A stretch of DNA of 64,000 nucleotides from an uncultured Bacteroidota bacterium (GTDB lineage Bacteria; Bacteroidota; Bacteroidia; Chitinophagales; LD1), in assembly GCA_937894725.1 (NCBI GenBank), contig CALAYL010000056.1, forward strand, positions 1 through 64,000, written 5' to 3'. The notes beneath the pieces were generated by a model that saw only the letters and a list, made by a program, of their open reading frames with translations, made no database searches and was not told the DNA's origin. The translations under genes and the position numbers were made by a program. Shown here in pieces: positions 36,617 to 45,578 of the stretch. Every line of letters starts with the position of its first letter. The first letter of the stretch is position 1.

Positions 36617-37273
36617 TTATACCTCCATTTCTCTCACTCCCTCACCTACTACTAACTTGCCTGCAGTTTTCGTCTTGATCTCATCTACAGTAACCCCTGG
36701 CGCGAGTTCAAGCAAATGAAATGCCCCTGCCTTAATTTCAAAAAAACCTAAGTCAGTTACCACTTTAGTAATACACTTTTTGCCAGTAAGTGGCAGCTCA
36801 CATTCTGGCAAAAGTTTAGATTCACCAGCTTTATTAGTGTGCATCATCGCCACGATTATATTTTCAGCAGAAGCCACCAAATCCATAGCACCGCCCATGC
36901 CTTTCACCATCTTTCCAGGGATTTTCCAACTAGCAATATCGCCCATTTCAGACACTTCCATAGCACCCAAAATCGTTAAATCCACATGTCCGCCACGTAT
37001 CATGCCAAAACTATCGGACGATGAAAAAATTGAGGAGCCAGGCAATGTAGTAATGGTCTGTTTGCCTGCATTGATCATATCGGCATCAACTTCACTTTCT
37101 TTAGGAAATGGCCCCATGCCTAACAATCCATTTTCAGATTGGAGCACTACATTGATTCCCTGAGGTATATAATTGGCCACCAAAGTAGGAATACCAATCC
37201 CAAGATTGACATAAAATCCGTCTTTGAGTTCGCGTGCGATACGCTGAGCTATTTGAAATTTATCTAATGCCAT
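36617..37273 (-). CDS. scoB: 3-oxoacid CoA-transferase subunit B
   Basis: This 218-residue protein carries the catalytic Glu in LQSENGLLGMGPFP. It begins with IAQRIARELKDGFYVNLGIGIPTLVANY and has GGHVDLTILGAMEVSEMGDIASW and MVKGMGGAMDLV. With subunit A it moves CoA from succinyl-CoA to acetoacetate or a similar acid. scoA lies upstream on the same strand, but a third gene sits between the two subunits. Confidence 0.95.
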   Translation of the reverse strand: MALDKFQIAQRIARELKDGFYVNLGIGIPTLVANYIPQGINVVLQSENGLLGMGPFPKESEVDADMINAGKQTITTLPGSSIFSSSDSFGMIRGGHVDLTILGAMEVSEMGDIASWKIPGKMVKGMGGAMDLVASAENIIVAMMHTNKAGESKLLPECELPLTGKKCITKVVTDLGFFEIKAGAFHLLELAPGVTVDEIKTKTAGKLVVGEGVREMEV

Positions 37274-37285
37274 GAATACTAAGTT

Positions 37286-37648
37286 TTATGAAAACACAAA
37301 AAAGGTTTGACGTTGCTGATCTAAAAATACAACCTGCTGTCTAAGTGCTGCTACCACAGATTGCGTACCATCAGCTAGTATAGCTTCATTTTTAAAAGAA
37401 AAACGATAATAAAAATCGAGTAAAAAGGCCTCTACTTCATCTAAGAAATCCATAACTAAGTCCGTTACTTTGCCCATTTTTAGCTTTTCGATAGCGCCTG
37501 TCACATCAAAAAGAAATTGACTCATTTTTGAAAAAAGCTGCTCTGCTACCCGTCTAAAATTTTCATCTACAATTTTCTTCAACATAGCCGTAAGCTTAGT
37601 TTGTAACAGTAGTAAATTTTGATTTAGATCTAAAAAAAATTGATGCAT
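37286..37648 (-). CDS. Hypothetical protein between scoA and scoB
   Basis: The 120-residue frame starts at the ATG at 37648. A longer frame upstream would run 92 bases into scoA. The protein appears all-helical and hydrophobic-amphipathic: MHQFFLDLNQNLLLLQTKL, MLKKIVDENFRRVAEQLFSKM, MDFLDEVEAFLLDFYYRFSF, and ALRQQVVFLDQQRQTFFV. There is no signal peptide and no family that I recognise. Gaps of 13 and 12 bp to its neighbours suggest cotranscription with both CoA-transferase subunits. It may be a helical adaptor, but nothing in the sequence decides this. Confidence 0.6.
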   Translation of the reverse strand: MHQFFLDLNQNLLLLQTKLTAMLKKIVDENFRRVAEQLFSKMSQFLFDVTGAIEKLKMGKVTDLVMDFLDEVEAFLLDFYYRFSFKNEAILADGTQSVVAALRQQVVFLDQQRQTFFVFS

Positions 37649-37661
37649 TTTATTGTTTATA

Positions 37662-38360
37662 TTATTTAGCAATAGTGCGCTGTTCGATGCGCTTCTCATA
37701 ATTTGATCCTTGGAAAATACGTTGTACAAATATTCCGGGTGTATGAATATCATTGGGGTCTAGCTCGCCTGGCTCTACTAGTTCTTCTACTTCGGCTATA
37801 GTGATTTTACCTGCTGTGGCCATCATAGGGTTGAAGTTTCGAGCGGTACCTTTAAAAATAAGATTACCTGCTTTGTCACCTTTCCATGCTTTTACGATTG
37901 CAAAATCAGCTTTGAGCCATTTTTCCATAATGTAAAACTTACCTTCTATCTCGCGCACTTCTTTGCCCTCAGCCACTTCTGTTCCATAGCCCGTAGGCGT
38001 AGCAAAAAGTGGGATACCCGCTCCGCCAGCTCTGATACGCTCCGCCAGTGTACCTTGTGGTACCAAATCAACCTCAAGTTCACCACTCAATAGTTGTCGC
38101 TCAAACTCTGCATTCTCCCCAACATAGGATGAAATCATTTTTTTGACTTGCCGTGTTTGCAGCATCAATCCTATTCCAAAATCATCTACCCCAGCATTGT
38201 TTGAGATACAAGTCAGCTCTTTCACTCCCTTACGCACCATTGCGCTTATACAGTTTTCGGGTATGCCGCACAGACCAAAACCGCCTAGCATCAACACGGC
38301 TCCATCCTTGATATCCTTGATGGCTTCGTCCGCTCCATTGACTACTTTATTTATATACAT
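37662..38360 (-). CDS. scoA: 3-oxoacid CoA-transferase subunit A
   Basis: This 232-residue protein has GAVLMLGGFGLCGIPENCISAMV and LTCISNNAGVDDFGIGLML near the N-terminus, then RQLLSGELEVDLVPQGTLAERIRAGGAGIP, TPTGYGTEVAEGKEVREIEG and a C-terminal ATAGKITIAEVEELVEPGEL. All are standard for the alpha subunit of SCOT-type CoA transferases. Length is normal. It begins the three-gene operon. Confidence 0.95.
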   Translation of the reverse strand: MYINKVVNGADEAIKDIKDGAVLMLGGFGLCGIPENCISAMVRKGVKELTCISNNAGVDDFGIGLMLQTRQVKKMISSYVGENAEFERQLLSGELEVDLVPQGTLAERIRAGGAGIPLFATPTGYGTEVAEGKEVREIEGKFYIMEKWLKADFAIVKAWKGDKAGNLIFKGTARNFNPMMATAGKITIAEVEELVEPGELDPNDIHTPGIFVQRIFQGSNYEKRIEQRTIAK

Positions 38361-38395
38361 TTGTTATTGCCTTTTTGTAAAGCTAAAAAAAGAAA

Positions 38396-38743
38396 TTATT
38401 TCGACAGTTCCGCCTGTCGTTTACTCAAGTCCGTCAACAATTGCTCATAGATTTTGTTTAGCTCGATTGGCCGCTGCTGGTAGTATCTAAGGTTGGAATC
38501 TAGCTGCAACTGTGTCAAAGTATAATTTTTTAACACTTGTTCCAATCCTTTTTGAGCCAATACTACTTCTAATCCTCGATTGCCATTGGCTTGTTGCTCG
38601 GCTATAGCATCAGAGAGATGTACTTCGGTCAAAATTAATTTCATTTTTTCAGCGCCTAAAAATAACTTTGGACGATCGTCATTCGGTTGATTGCAAGCAA
38701 CCAAGATCAAACATACTAAAATCAAAAAAAAAGATTGTTTCAT
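38396..38743 (-). CDS. DUF4296 lipoprotein
   Basis: This 115-residue protein has a signal peptide with lipobox LVACN (Cys17). The body matches DUF4296: EKMKLILTEVHLSDAIAEQQANG, then a helical stretch ending QLLTDLSKRQAELSK. Function is unknown. Its start codon (38741-38743) overlaps the start codon of the opposite-strand yggS by 2 bases, so each gene's leader lies inside the other's coding sequence. Confidence 0.82.
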   Translation of the reverse strand: MKQSFFLILVCLILVACNQPNDDRPKLFLGAEKMKLILTEVHLSDAIAEQQANGNRGLEVVLAQKGLEQVLKNYTLTQLQLDSNLRYYQQRPIELNKIYEQLLTDLSKRQAELSK

Positions 38744-39404
38744 GAATCATCAAAAATACACAGAAATTTCGGAAGAGTGTAACCGCTATGGGGCAAAGTT
38801 GATAGCCGTGTCGAAAACTAAGCCTGTAGCTCAAATTAAGGAGTTTTATGATGCAGGTCATCGCGCCTTTGGCGAAAACAAGGTGCAAGAGCTGGTCGAT
38901 AAGAAAGCTCAGCTCCCCCCCGATATGGAGTGGCATCTGATTGGGCATCTACAATCAAATAAAGTGAAATATATAGCTCCTTTTGTAGCATTGATACATG
39001 GTGTTGATAATGAAAAATTGCTTATAGAAATCAATAAACAAGGGCAAAAAATAGGACGTAAAATCAATATCTTGATTCAAGTTTATATAGCTCAAGAGGA
39101 AACGAAGTTTGGCTGGAGTGAAGAAGATCTGATGCAATTTTTAAATAAAAAAAAACACCAAAACCTAGACTATATAAACATTTGTGGACTTATGGGTATG
39201 GCTACCAACACAGCGAACCTTTCTCAAATTCGTAAAGAATTTAATGGACTGAAGTTGCTTTTTGACAAGTTAACGCAAAGCTTTTTTGATCAAAAAAATG
39301 ATTTCAACACGCTTTCAATGGGCATGTCGAGCGACTACAAAATCGCATTAGAAGAAGGAGCCACAATGATTCGAATAGGCAGCATGCTTTTCGGAGAACG
39401 GTAA
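38742..39404 (+). CDS. yggS: YggS/PROSC family PLP-binding protein
   Basis: This 220-residue cytoplasmic PLP-homeostasis protein has a TIM-barrel fold. The PLP lysine is in KLIAVSKTKPV, followed by FGENKVQELVDKKAQLP, WHLIGHLQSNKVKY, CGLMGMATNT, LSMGMSSDYKIALEEGATMIRIGS and LFGER. The ATG at 38742 gives the usual family length. A longer in-frame start lies inside the opposite gene and would add 17 unrelated residues. Confidence 0.93.
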   Translation: MNHQKYTEISEECNRYGAKLIAVSKTKPVAQIKEFYDAGHRAFGENKVQELVDKKAQLPPDMEWHLIGHLQSNKVKYIAPFVALIHGVDNEKLLIEINKQGQKIGRKINILIQVYIAQEETKFGWSEEDLMQFLNKKKHQNLDYINICGLMGMATNTANLSQIRKEFNGLKLLFDKLTQSFFDQKNDFNTLSMGMSSDYKIALEEGATMIRIGSMLFGER

Positions 39405-39417
39405 CTTCGAAAAATTA

Positions 39418-40050
39418 TCAAAGATTCGCATATTGATATATAGGATCGAGAGGGGTATTAGGATCTATTTTTGTGAGTGTTTTAATGATGCCATCTTCAA
39501 GACTATACACCCATCCATGTATCGTTGGTCGGTGCTTATGTTTCCAAGCAGATTGTATAATAGACGTTTTCGTGAGGTTGTTGACCTGTTCGATAATATT
39601 CAACTCCGTCAATCGATTCAGTTGCTCGCCTTCCGTTTTCAAGAGCTTAATTTCATCTTCATGCAGCCTGTACACATCTTTTATATTTCTCAACCATTTG
39701 TTTATAATTCCATAATCAAGGTGAGAGAGGGCCGCTTTCACACCACCGCAGCCATAGTGCCCACACACTATGATATGCTTGACATTTAGCACTTGCACTG
39801 CATATTGAAGTACACTCAAAAGATTCAAATCAGTATGTACCACCATGTTGGCAATGTTGCGATGTACAAATATTTCGCCTGGGTCTGTATCGGTAATTTC
39901 ATTGGCTGGCACTCGACTATCCGAACAACCTATCCATAAATATTCAGGCGTTTGAAGATGGGTAAGTCGGCTAAAAAACTGAGGATCAACTTTTCGCTTA
40001 TCTAATGACCAAGTTTTATTTCCTAAAAGTAATTTTTCGTAATCTTTCAT
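39418..40050 (-). CDS. can: Beta-class carbonic anhydrase
   Basis: This 210-residue enzyme interconverts CO2 and bicarbonate. The zinc ligands are visible: Cys in LWIGCSDSR (with the Asp-Arg dyad), and His and Cys in CGHYGCGGVKAAL. FVHRNIANMV and GWVYSLEDGII are also typical. The start is the ATG at 40050. An upstream ATG in frame adds 16 residues unlike the family. It is a single gene, convergent with yggS at a 13-bp gap. Confidence 0.95.
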   Translation of the reverse strand: MKDYEKLLLGNKTWSLDKRKVDPQFFSRLTHLQTPEYLWIGCSDSRVPANEITDTDPGEIFVHRNIANMVVHTDLNLLSVLQYAVQVLNVKHIIVCGHYGCGGVKAALSHLDYGIINKWLRNIKDVYRLHEDEIKLLKTEGEQLNRLTELNIIEQVNNLTKTSIIQSAWKHKHRPTIHGWVYSLEDGIIKTLTKIDPNTPLDPIYQYANL

Positions 40051-40193
40051 TAGTAGTAAAGGGCTAATTTTTAAACACAATATGCAAAAAACTCGCACCC
40101 TTTTTAAATTTTCACTTTTATTTAGATACCAAATGAAATGTAAAAAATCACTTATTCGCTAAAAAAGGTCTTAAAAAACAATATTTTGCAGTC

Positions 40194-41198
40194 GTGAAGA
40201 TATCAGCCTCCGTTTTTGCACAAAGCGATAAAGCATTTGAAAAAATCGCTACCGATATGGATAAGATTGGTGTGCACTATCTGCATATCGATTGTAAGTC
40301 CAATGAACAACTCGATGATTTCCTAACCCAAAATGCCGCTTTCAATCAACTTCCATTTGATATCCATCTGATTAGCGAAAACATCCCCGCATTTGACCCT
40401 CGATTAATCCAAAACCCGCAAAATCGTATTTGCATTCAACTGGAAAATTGCAAAGAAATTTCTACTCATTTTTTTGATTATCCAATACAAAAAGGGATTG
40501 CAATCACCACCATTACAGAGCTCACTACTCTACAACTACGATGGCTCGAAAAAATAGACTTCGTGATGCTCATGTGTACTGTGCCTGGTCAGAGTGGTGG
40601 CCAATTTGACAAAATTAATTTCCAACGAATCAATCAACTCAAACATCTCTTTCCCAAGATAAAAATCACCATAGATGGAGGGGTCAATAGCGAAGTGGCC
40701 TTTATCCTAAAACTGCTCGATGTAGATACGGTGGTATCTGGCTCATACCTTATGAAACAGAACGAATATGGCGCCAATATGTTGAGCTTATTGCATCCTG
40801 TAGCCACTCACAATATTAAGATTGCTGATTTTATGCTACCCATTTCGAGTTGTCCCATATTAGCGGGTGATGGTTTTTCATTTCTCGAATGTGTACAAGC
40901 GATAGACAATGGGAAACAGGGATTTGTATTGATACAAGGAAATACTGGCAAGCTAGAGGCTGTAGTAACCAACGCAGATATTCGCAAAGCAATCATTGCA
41001 TATTGGGGTGATTTAGCTAACTTAAAAGCACACCAATATGTAAACACAAGTCCTTTTGTAATTAATCCATGCATGACCGTAAAAGAAATGTTGAAAATTA
41101 TAGAAGAGGCTGGCAGAGTAATTCTATTTTTGCCTGTGGTGGATGATACCGAAAAACTAGTAGGCGTAGTGCCACTCAACCATTTAGCGAAAGGATAA
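40194..41198 (+). CDS. Ribulose-phosphate 3-epimerase-like domain fused to a CBS pair
   Basis: This 334-residue protein begins with a GTG. Residues 1-200 follow the Rpe barrel: ISASVFAQ at the start, HLHID-type metal ligands in YLHIDCKS, His in FDIHLIS, MLMCTVPGQSGGQ (for the usual NPGFGGQ), KITIDGGVN with the catalytic Asp, and VVSGSYLM. Residues about 205-334 form two CBS motifs (IADFMLPISSCPIL to VVTNADIRKAI, and HQYVNTSPFVINPCMTVKEML to LVGVVPLNHLA). CBS pairs usually bind adenine nucleotides and control the attached enzyme. The aroF-type gene 10 bp downstream suggests linked control of sugar-phosphate supply, which is inference. Confidence 0.8.
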   Translation: MKISASVFAQSDKAFEKIATDMDKIGVHYLHIDCKSNEQLDDFLTQNAAFNQLPFDIHLISENIPAFDPRLIQNPQNRICIQLENCKEISTHFFDYPIQKGIAITTITELTTLQLRWLEKIDFVMLMCTVPGQSGGQFDKINFQRINQLKHLFPKIKITIDGGVNSEVAFILKLLDVDTVVSGSYLMKQNEYGANMLSLLHPVATHNIKIADFMLPISSCPILAGDGFSFLECVQAIDNGKQGFVLIQGNTGKLEAVVTNADIRKAIIAYWGDLANLKAHQYVNTSPFVINPCMTVKEMLKIIEEAGRVILFLPVVDDTEKLVGVVPLNHLAKG

Positions 41199-41208
41199 AA
41201 CGAACAAT

Positions 41209-42207
41209 ATGATCATTATTTTAAAAAAAGACATTTCGAACAATGAAGCCGCTCTTCTTGCCGAAAAAGCAGAAGCCGCTTTAGTACATGAAGATGAAAA
41301 TACCCTTTTGGTAACTTCTTCAAAAGTCAAAACTGTACCTGATTTTTTGACAGACAAAATAGCAAATGCCATTCCCACCGCTACCGATATTCAACTCGCT
41401 AGCAAGGAATATAAAACTACCCTTAGAACGATTGACTTTGGTGGATTCTCGATAGGAGGCGATACCAAAAACACGCTCGTCATCACAGGGCCTTGCTCTG
41501 TAGAATCACTTGAACAAATTGAGCTCGCTGCACAACTCTGTGTTTCGCTTGGGGTGAAAGTATTGCGGGCAGGAGCTTTCAAGCCACGTACGTCACCTTA
41601 TACATTTCAAGGTATGGGATTAGAAGGACTAAAACTACTGGCCCAAATGCGAGAAAAATATGGGCTAAAAATCATCACCGAAGTGCGCGACAGCACGCAT
41701 GTGGATGCTATTTTAGAATATTCAGATATAATACAAATAGGCGCTAAATCAATGTACGACCATGGCATTTTGAAAAGCTGTGGTAAATCAAATAAACCTG
41801 TATTGCTCAAACGTGGCTTTGGCACTACACTCCAAGAGTTTGTCCAATCGGCCGAATTTATTTTGAGCAATGGTAACCAAAATGTAATGCTATGCGAACG
41901 AGGCATCAGAACGTTTGAAACTAAAACAAGATTTACACTCGACCTTTGTGGAGTAGCTTGGTTAAAAGAAAACACGAACCTACCGATAGTGCTAGACCCT
42001 AGTCATGCTATAGGGTATGCCTATGGTGTAGCCGATTTGTCTAGGGCATGTGTAGCCATGGGCATAGATGGCCTTTTGATTGAAACACACCCAAATCCAA
42101 AAGTAGCTAAATCGGATGCCGATCAGCAGCTCAATTTTGCTGAGTTCACCGCATTATATCATTCACTAGGTGCAGTATCGACTGCCGTAGGTCACCAACT
42201 AATCTAA
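41209..42207 (+). CDS. aroF: 3-deoxy-7-phosphoheptulonate (DAHP) synthase, type I-beta
   Basis: This 332-residue enzyme joins phosphoenolpyruvate and erythrose 4-phosphate in the first step of aromatic synthesis. An N-terminal ferredoxin-like domain (MIIILKKDISNNEAALLAEK) precedes the barrel, which has VITGPCSVESLEQIELAA, LRAGAFKPRTSPYTFQGMG, IQIGAKSMYD, PVLLKRGFGTTLQE, LCERGIRTFET and LPIVLDPSHAIGYAYGV. The extra N-terminal domain is the regulatory type found in Thermotoga-like enzymes. It is cotranscribed with the Rpe-CBS gene and the purM-like gene. Confidence 0.94.
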   Translation: MIIILKKDISNNEAALLAEKAEAALVHEDENTLLVTSSKVKTVPDFLTDKIANAIPTATDIQLASKEYKTTLRTIDFGGFSIGGDTKNTLVITGPCSVESLEQIELAAQLCVSLGVKVLRAGAFKPRTSPYTFQGMGLEGLKLLAQMREKYGLKIITEVRDSTHVDAILEYSDIIQIGAKSMYDHGILKSCGKSNKPVLLKRGFGTTLQEFVQSAEFILSNGNQNVMLCERGIRTFETKTRFTLDLCGVAWLKENTNLPIVLDPSHAIGYAYGVADLSRACVAMGIDGLLIETHPNPKVAKSDADQQLNFAEFTALYHSLGAVSTAVGHQLI

Positions 42208-42212
42208 ACTCG

Positions 42213-43376
42213 ATGGATAAGTATTTACAACGAGGCGTGTCGGCCTCAAAAGAAGATGTACACCGCGCTGTGGCTCATTTAGACAAAGGGCTATATCCAA
42301 ATTCCTTTTGCAAAATTTTTCCTGATACCCTTACTGGCTCAGTCGAGTATTGTCTTGCACAAAGCTCAGATGGGTCAGGAACCAAGTCCATTTTAGCGTA
42401 TTTGTATTGGAAAGAAACTGGCGACCTGTCTGTATGGAAAGGCATAGCTCAAGATGCTATCGTAATGAATCTTGATGACCTACTTTGCGTAGGGGCTATT
42501 GACAATTTTCTACTCACCTCTGTCATCAATCGCAATAAAGCAAACATACCAGGAGAAGTTATTTCAGCTCTCATCGAAGGTTCGCAAGAGTTTGTGGATA
42601 CCATGAATGATGCGGGTATTGCTATACAATTTACAGGTGGAGAAACAGCCGATTTAGGAGACATAGTACGTACTGTAACTGTAGATGCTTCCATGGCCAC
42701 ACGCATATTAAAAAGCGATTTGATTTTGACACAAAATATACAAGCAGGTCTTGTGGTAGTAGGGCTGGCATCTGATGGACAAGCGAGCTATGAAACCAGC
42801 TACAACTCTGGTATATCGAGCAATGGGCTTACCTCCGCTCGTCACGATGTGTTGAGTACTTTTTATGGAGAAAACTATCCTGAAACATTCGACCCAAACT
42901 TGCCTTCATCGGTGGTGTACTGTGGCTCAAAACGAATGACAGATAAGCTCGAAGATACTCCGCTAAATGTAGGACAAGCCTTGCTTTCACCTACACGTAC
43001 CTTTGCCCCGCTCATAAAAACCTTACAAAAAGAAATGCCCCACAAAATCAAAGGTATCATTAACAACACAGGCGGTGCATTGACAAAAGTACTTCACTAC
43101 ATCGAACCGATGCTAATAATAAAAGACAATATTCTACCAGTACCTCCACTTTTTAATCTTATTCAATCAGAATCTAAAACAGATTGGAAAGAGATGTACA
43201 AAGTACTCAACTGCGGTACTCGTATGGAAGTGTATGTAGCGGAGAAAGATGCCGCTGAAGTGATGAGTATAGCTAAGCAGTTTAATATCGCTGCGCAAAT
43301 AATCGGGCACATACTGCCGTCAGATAAAAAAGAGGTATTGTTAAAAACTCCACAAGGAGAGTTTAGTTATTCGTAA
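42213..43376 (+). CDS. purM: Phosphoribosylformylglycinamidine cyclo-ligase (PurM) family
   Basis: This 387-residue protein begins YLQRGVSASKEDVHRAVAHL. The PurM/SelD fold motifs are QSSDGSGTKSILAYLYW (ATP/metal site), DDLLCVGAIDNFLLT, FTGGETADLGDIVRTV, VVGLASDGQASYE and a C-terminal part with IKGIINNTGGALTKVLHY. It should close the imidazole ring of AIR in purine synthesis. The length of about 390 residues is the form usual in this phylum. It lies 5 bp after aroF. Confidence 0.88.
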   Translation: MDKYLQRGVSASKEDVHRAVAHLDKGLYPNSFCKIFPDTLTGSVEYCLAQSSDGSGTKSILAYLYWKETGDLSVWKGIAQDAIVMNLDDLLCVGAIDNFLLTSVINRNKANIPGEVISALIEGSQEFVDTMNDAGIAIQFTGGETADLGDIVRTVTVDASMATRILKSDLILTQNIQAGLVVVGLASDGQASYETSYNSGISSNGLTSARHDVLSTFYGENYPETFDPNLPSSVVYCGSKRMTDKLEDTPLNVGQALLSPTRTFAPLIKTLQKEMPHKIKGIINNTGGALTKVLHYIEPMLIIKDNILPVPPLFNLIQSESKTDWKEMYKVLNCGTRMEVYVAEKDAAEVMSIAKQFNIAAQIIGHILPSDKKEVLLKTPQGEFSYS

Positions 43377-43410
43377 TCAAATCCAATAATAAGCTGCGAT
43401 ATTGCTCAGC

Positions 43411-45348
43411 TTATTTCATTTCTGCTATATCCTGCTTTATTTTAGCGATAAAATCATTGATTGATAATGCTCCTTGATCGCCCTCACCTTGCTTACGCAC
43501 GGATACCGTATTGGTTTCCACCTCCTTCTCTCCCACTATCAACATATAGGGGGTTCTACGCACTTCTGTATCGCGTATTTTTTTACCTATTTTTTCTCCT
43601 CTGTCATCAAAATAAACGCCTATTTCTTCCTCTTCCAATCTAGCTTTCAAATCAAATGCAAAATCGTGAAACTTCTCACTGATAGGCAATATAGCTACAG
43701 GCTCAGGACTTAACCATAACGGGAATTTTCCTGCACAATGTTCAATTAAAACAGCTATAAATCGCTCCAATGAACCAAATGGCGCACGGTGAATCATCAC
43801 TGGGCGATGCTTTTGATTGTCAGCACCAGTATATTCAAGTTCAAATCGCTCTGGCAAATTGTAATCTACCTGTATAGTACCCAACTGCCATTTTCGACCT
43901 ATGGCATCACGTACCATAAAGTCTAATTTGGGACCATAAAATGCCGCTTCGCCAAGCTCTACCACCGTTTTTAGCCCTTTTTCGGCTGCGGATTCGATGA
44001 TAGCCGCTTCTGCTTTATCCCAATTTTCGTCAGAGCCTATGTACTTCGTTTTGTTTGACGGGTCACGCAAAGATACTTGTGCTGTATAGTCTTCAAACCC
44101 TAATGCATTAAACACCATTAATACTAGCTCGATCACTTTACAAAACTCTTCTTTCAATTGGTCGGGACGGCAAAAAAGATGCGCATCATCTTGTGTAAAT
44201 CCCCTTACACGCGTGAGTCCGTGCAGTTCTCCGTGCTGCTCATAGCGATATACTGTACCAAACTCTGCTAATCGAAGTGGCAAATCTTTGTACGAACGTG
44301 GACGTGTTTTATAAATTTCACAGTGATGTGGACAATTCATTGGTTTCAAGAAAAATTCTTCGCCCTCTTGAGGGGTTTTGATAGGTTGAAAAGAATCTGC
44401 TCCATATTTTTCGTAATGACCAGAAGTGATATACAATCGCTTATTGCCGATATGTGGCGTTACCACAGGCAAATAACCCGATTTTATTTGTGCTTTCCTT
44501 AAAAAGTCAACCAACTTTTCACGCAACATAGCGCCTTTAGGCAACCAAAGCGGTAAACCCATGCCTACATTTTCGGAAAAAGCAAAAAGCTCTAGCTCCT
44601 TACCTAATTTTCGATGGTCACGTTTCTTGGCTTCTTCGAGCATTTTTAGATGTTCATCGAGCATCGACTGCTTTGGAAATGTAACGCCATAAATTCTCGT
44701 AAGTTGATTGCGGCTCTCATCGCCACGCCAATATGCCCCTGCTATACTCAATAGTTTGATTGCCTTGATAGCGCCTGTACTTGGTATATGTGGCCCACGA
44801 CACAAATCGGTGAAACTACCCTGTTTATAGAATGTAATTTCTCCGTCTTCTAGCCCTTCTAAAAGCTCTAATTTATACTGATCTTCTTTCTCAGTAAAGT
44901 AAGCAATAGCATCACTTTTCGACACTTCGCTACGCTCATAAGTTACATCACGAGCAGCCAATTCGAGCATCTTTTTTTCTACCCGGAGTAAATCTTCTTC
45001 AGATATTTTGTATTCACCCAAATCCACATCATAGTAATAACCATTTTCGAGTGCTGGCCCTATACCAAACTTTACTCCTGGAAACTCCATCTCCAACGCC
45101 TCTGCCATCAAGTGAGCCGAGGAATGCCAAAAAGTACGTTTCCCATTTTCGTCTTCAAATTTGAGTAATTTCAAGCTCACATCTTTAGTAATAGGGCGAG
45201 TCAAATCCCACACTATACCATCTACTTCAGCGGCCACCACTGCTTTTGCCAAACCTTGTGAAATACTTTTGGCTACATCAAGTGCCGAAGTACCTTGCGC
45301 CACTTCACGTATAGAACCATCAGGGAGTGTTATTTTTATCATATTCAT
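43411..45348 (-). CDS. thrS: Threonyl-tRNA synthetase
   Basis: This 645-residue class II enzyme has an N-terminal TGS domain (MIKITLPDGSIREVA), an editing domain with HSSAHLMAEAL and the YYYDVDL region, a catalytic core with MNCPHHCEIYKTRPRS, LPLRLAEFGTVYRYE, VRGFTQDDAHLFCRP and MIHRAPFGSLERFIAVLIEH, and a C-terminal anticodon domain (LPISEKFHDFAFDLKARLEE, VGEKEVETNTVSVR). Two close ATGs (45348 and 45342) could start it. It reads away from infC, although in many relatives thrS is co-directional with infC-rpmI-rplT. Confidence 0.96.
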   Translation of the reverse strand: MNMIKITLPDGSIREVAQGTSALDVAKSISQGLAKAVVAAEVDGIVWDLTRPITKDVSLKLLKFEDENGKRTFWHSSAHLMAEALEMEFPGVKFGIGPALENGYYYDVDLGEYKISEEDLLRVEKKMLELAARDVTYERSEVSKSDAIAYFTEKEDQYKLELLEGLEDGEITFYKQGSFTDLCRGPHIPSTGAIKAIKLLSIAGAYWRGDESRNQLTRIYGVTFPKQSMLDEHLKMLEEAKKRDHRKLGKELELFAFSENVGMGLPLWLPKGAMLREKLVDFLRKAQIKSGYLPVVTPHIGNKRLYITSGHYEKYGADSFQPIKTPQEGEEFFLKPMNCPHHCEIYKTRPRSYKDLPLRLAEFGTVYRYEQHGELHGLTRVRGFTQDDAHLFCRPDQLKEEFCKVIELVLMVFNALGFEDYTAQVSLRDPSNKTKYIGSDENWDKAEAAIIESAAEKGLKTVVELGEAAFYGPKLDFMVRDAIGRKWQLGTIQVDYNLPERFELEYTGADNQKHRPVMIHRAPFGSLERFIAVLIEHCAGKFPLWLSPEPVAILPISEKFHDFAFDLKARLEEEEIGVYFDDRGEKIGKKIRDTEVRRTPYMLIVGEKEVETNTVSVRKQGEGDQGALSINDFIAKIKQDIAEMK

Positions 45349-45578
45349 TTTGTTGTAAAAAGGAGCACGAAGATAAAAAAAGTGTTGGATGATAAAATGA
45401 TGCGTTAAGAAAAAACAGTAATTGGCATTTTACAACCCTAATGATCATGAATATGTACGAGTAACACGAATACCGCTAAATCGACAAAGTGAATTAGACA
45501 AAAAGATTTTATAACAAATACTTTTTATACTTAAATTTCCTTACTTTTACACACAAATTTTTTATTTAAAAAACCTAA

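Noticed and set aside
37649..37753. Longer form of the gene between scoA and scoB
   Set aside because: It would overlap 92 bases of scoA in another frame, and the ATG at 37648 fits the gap between genes.
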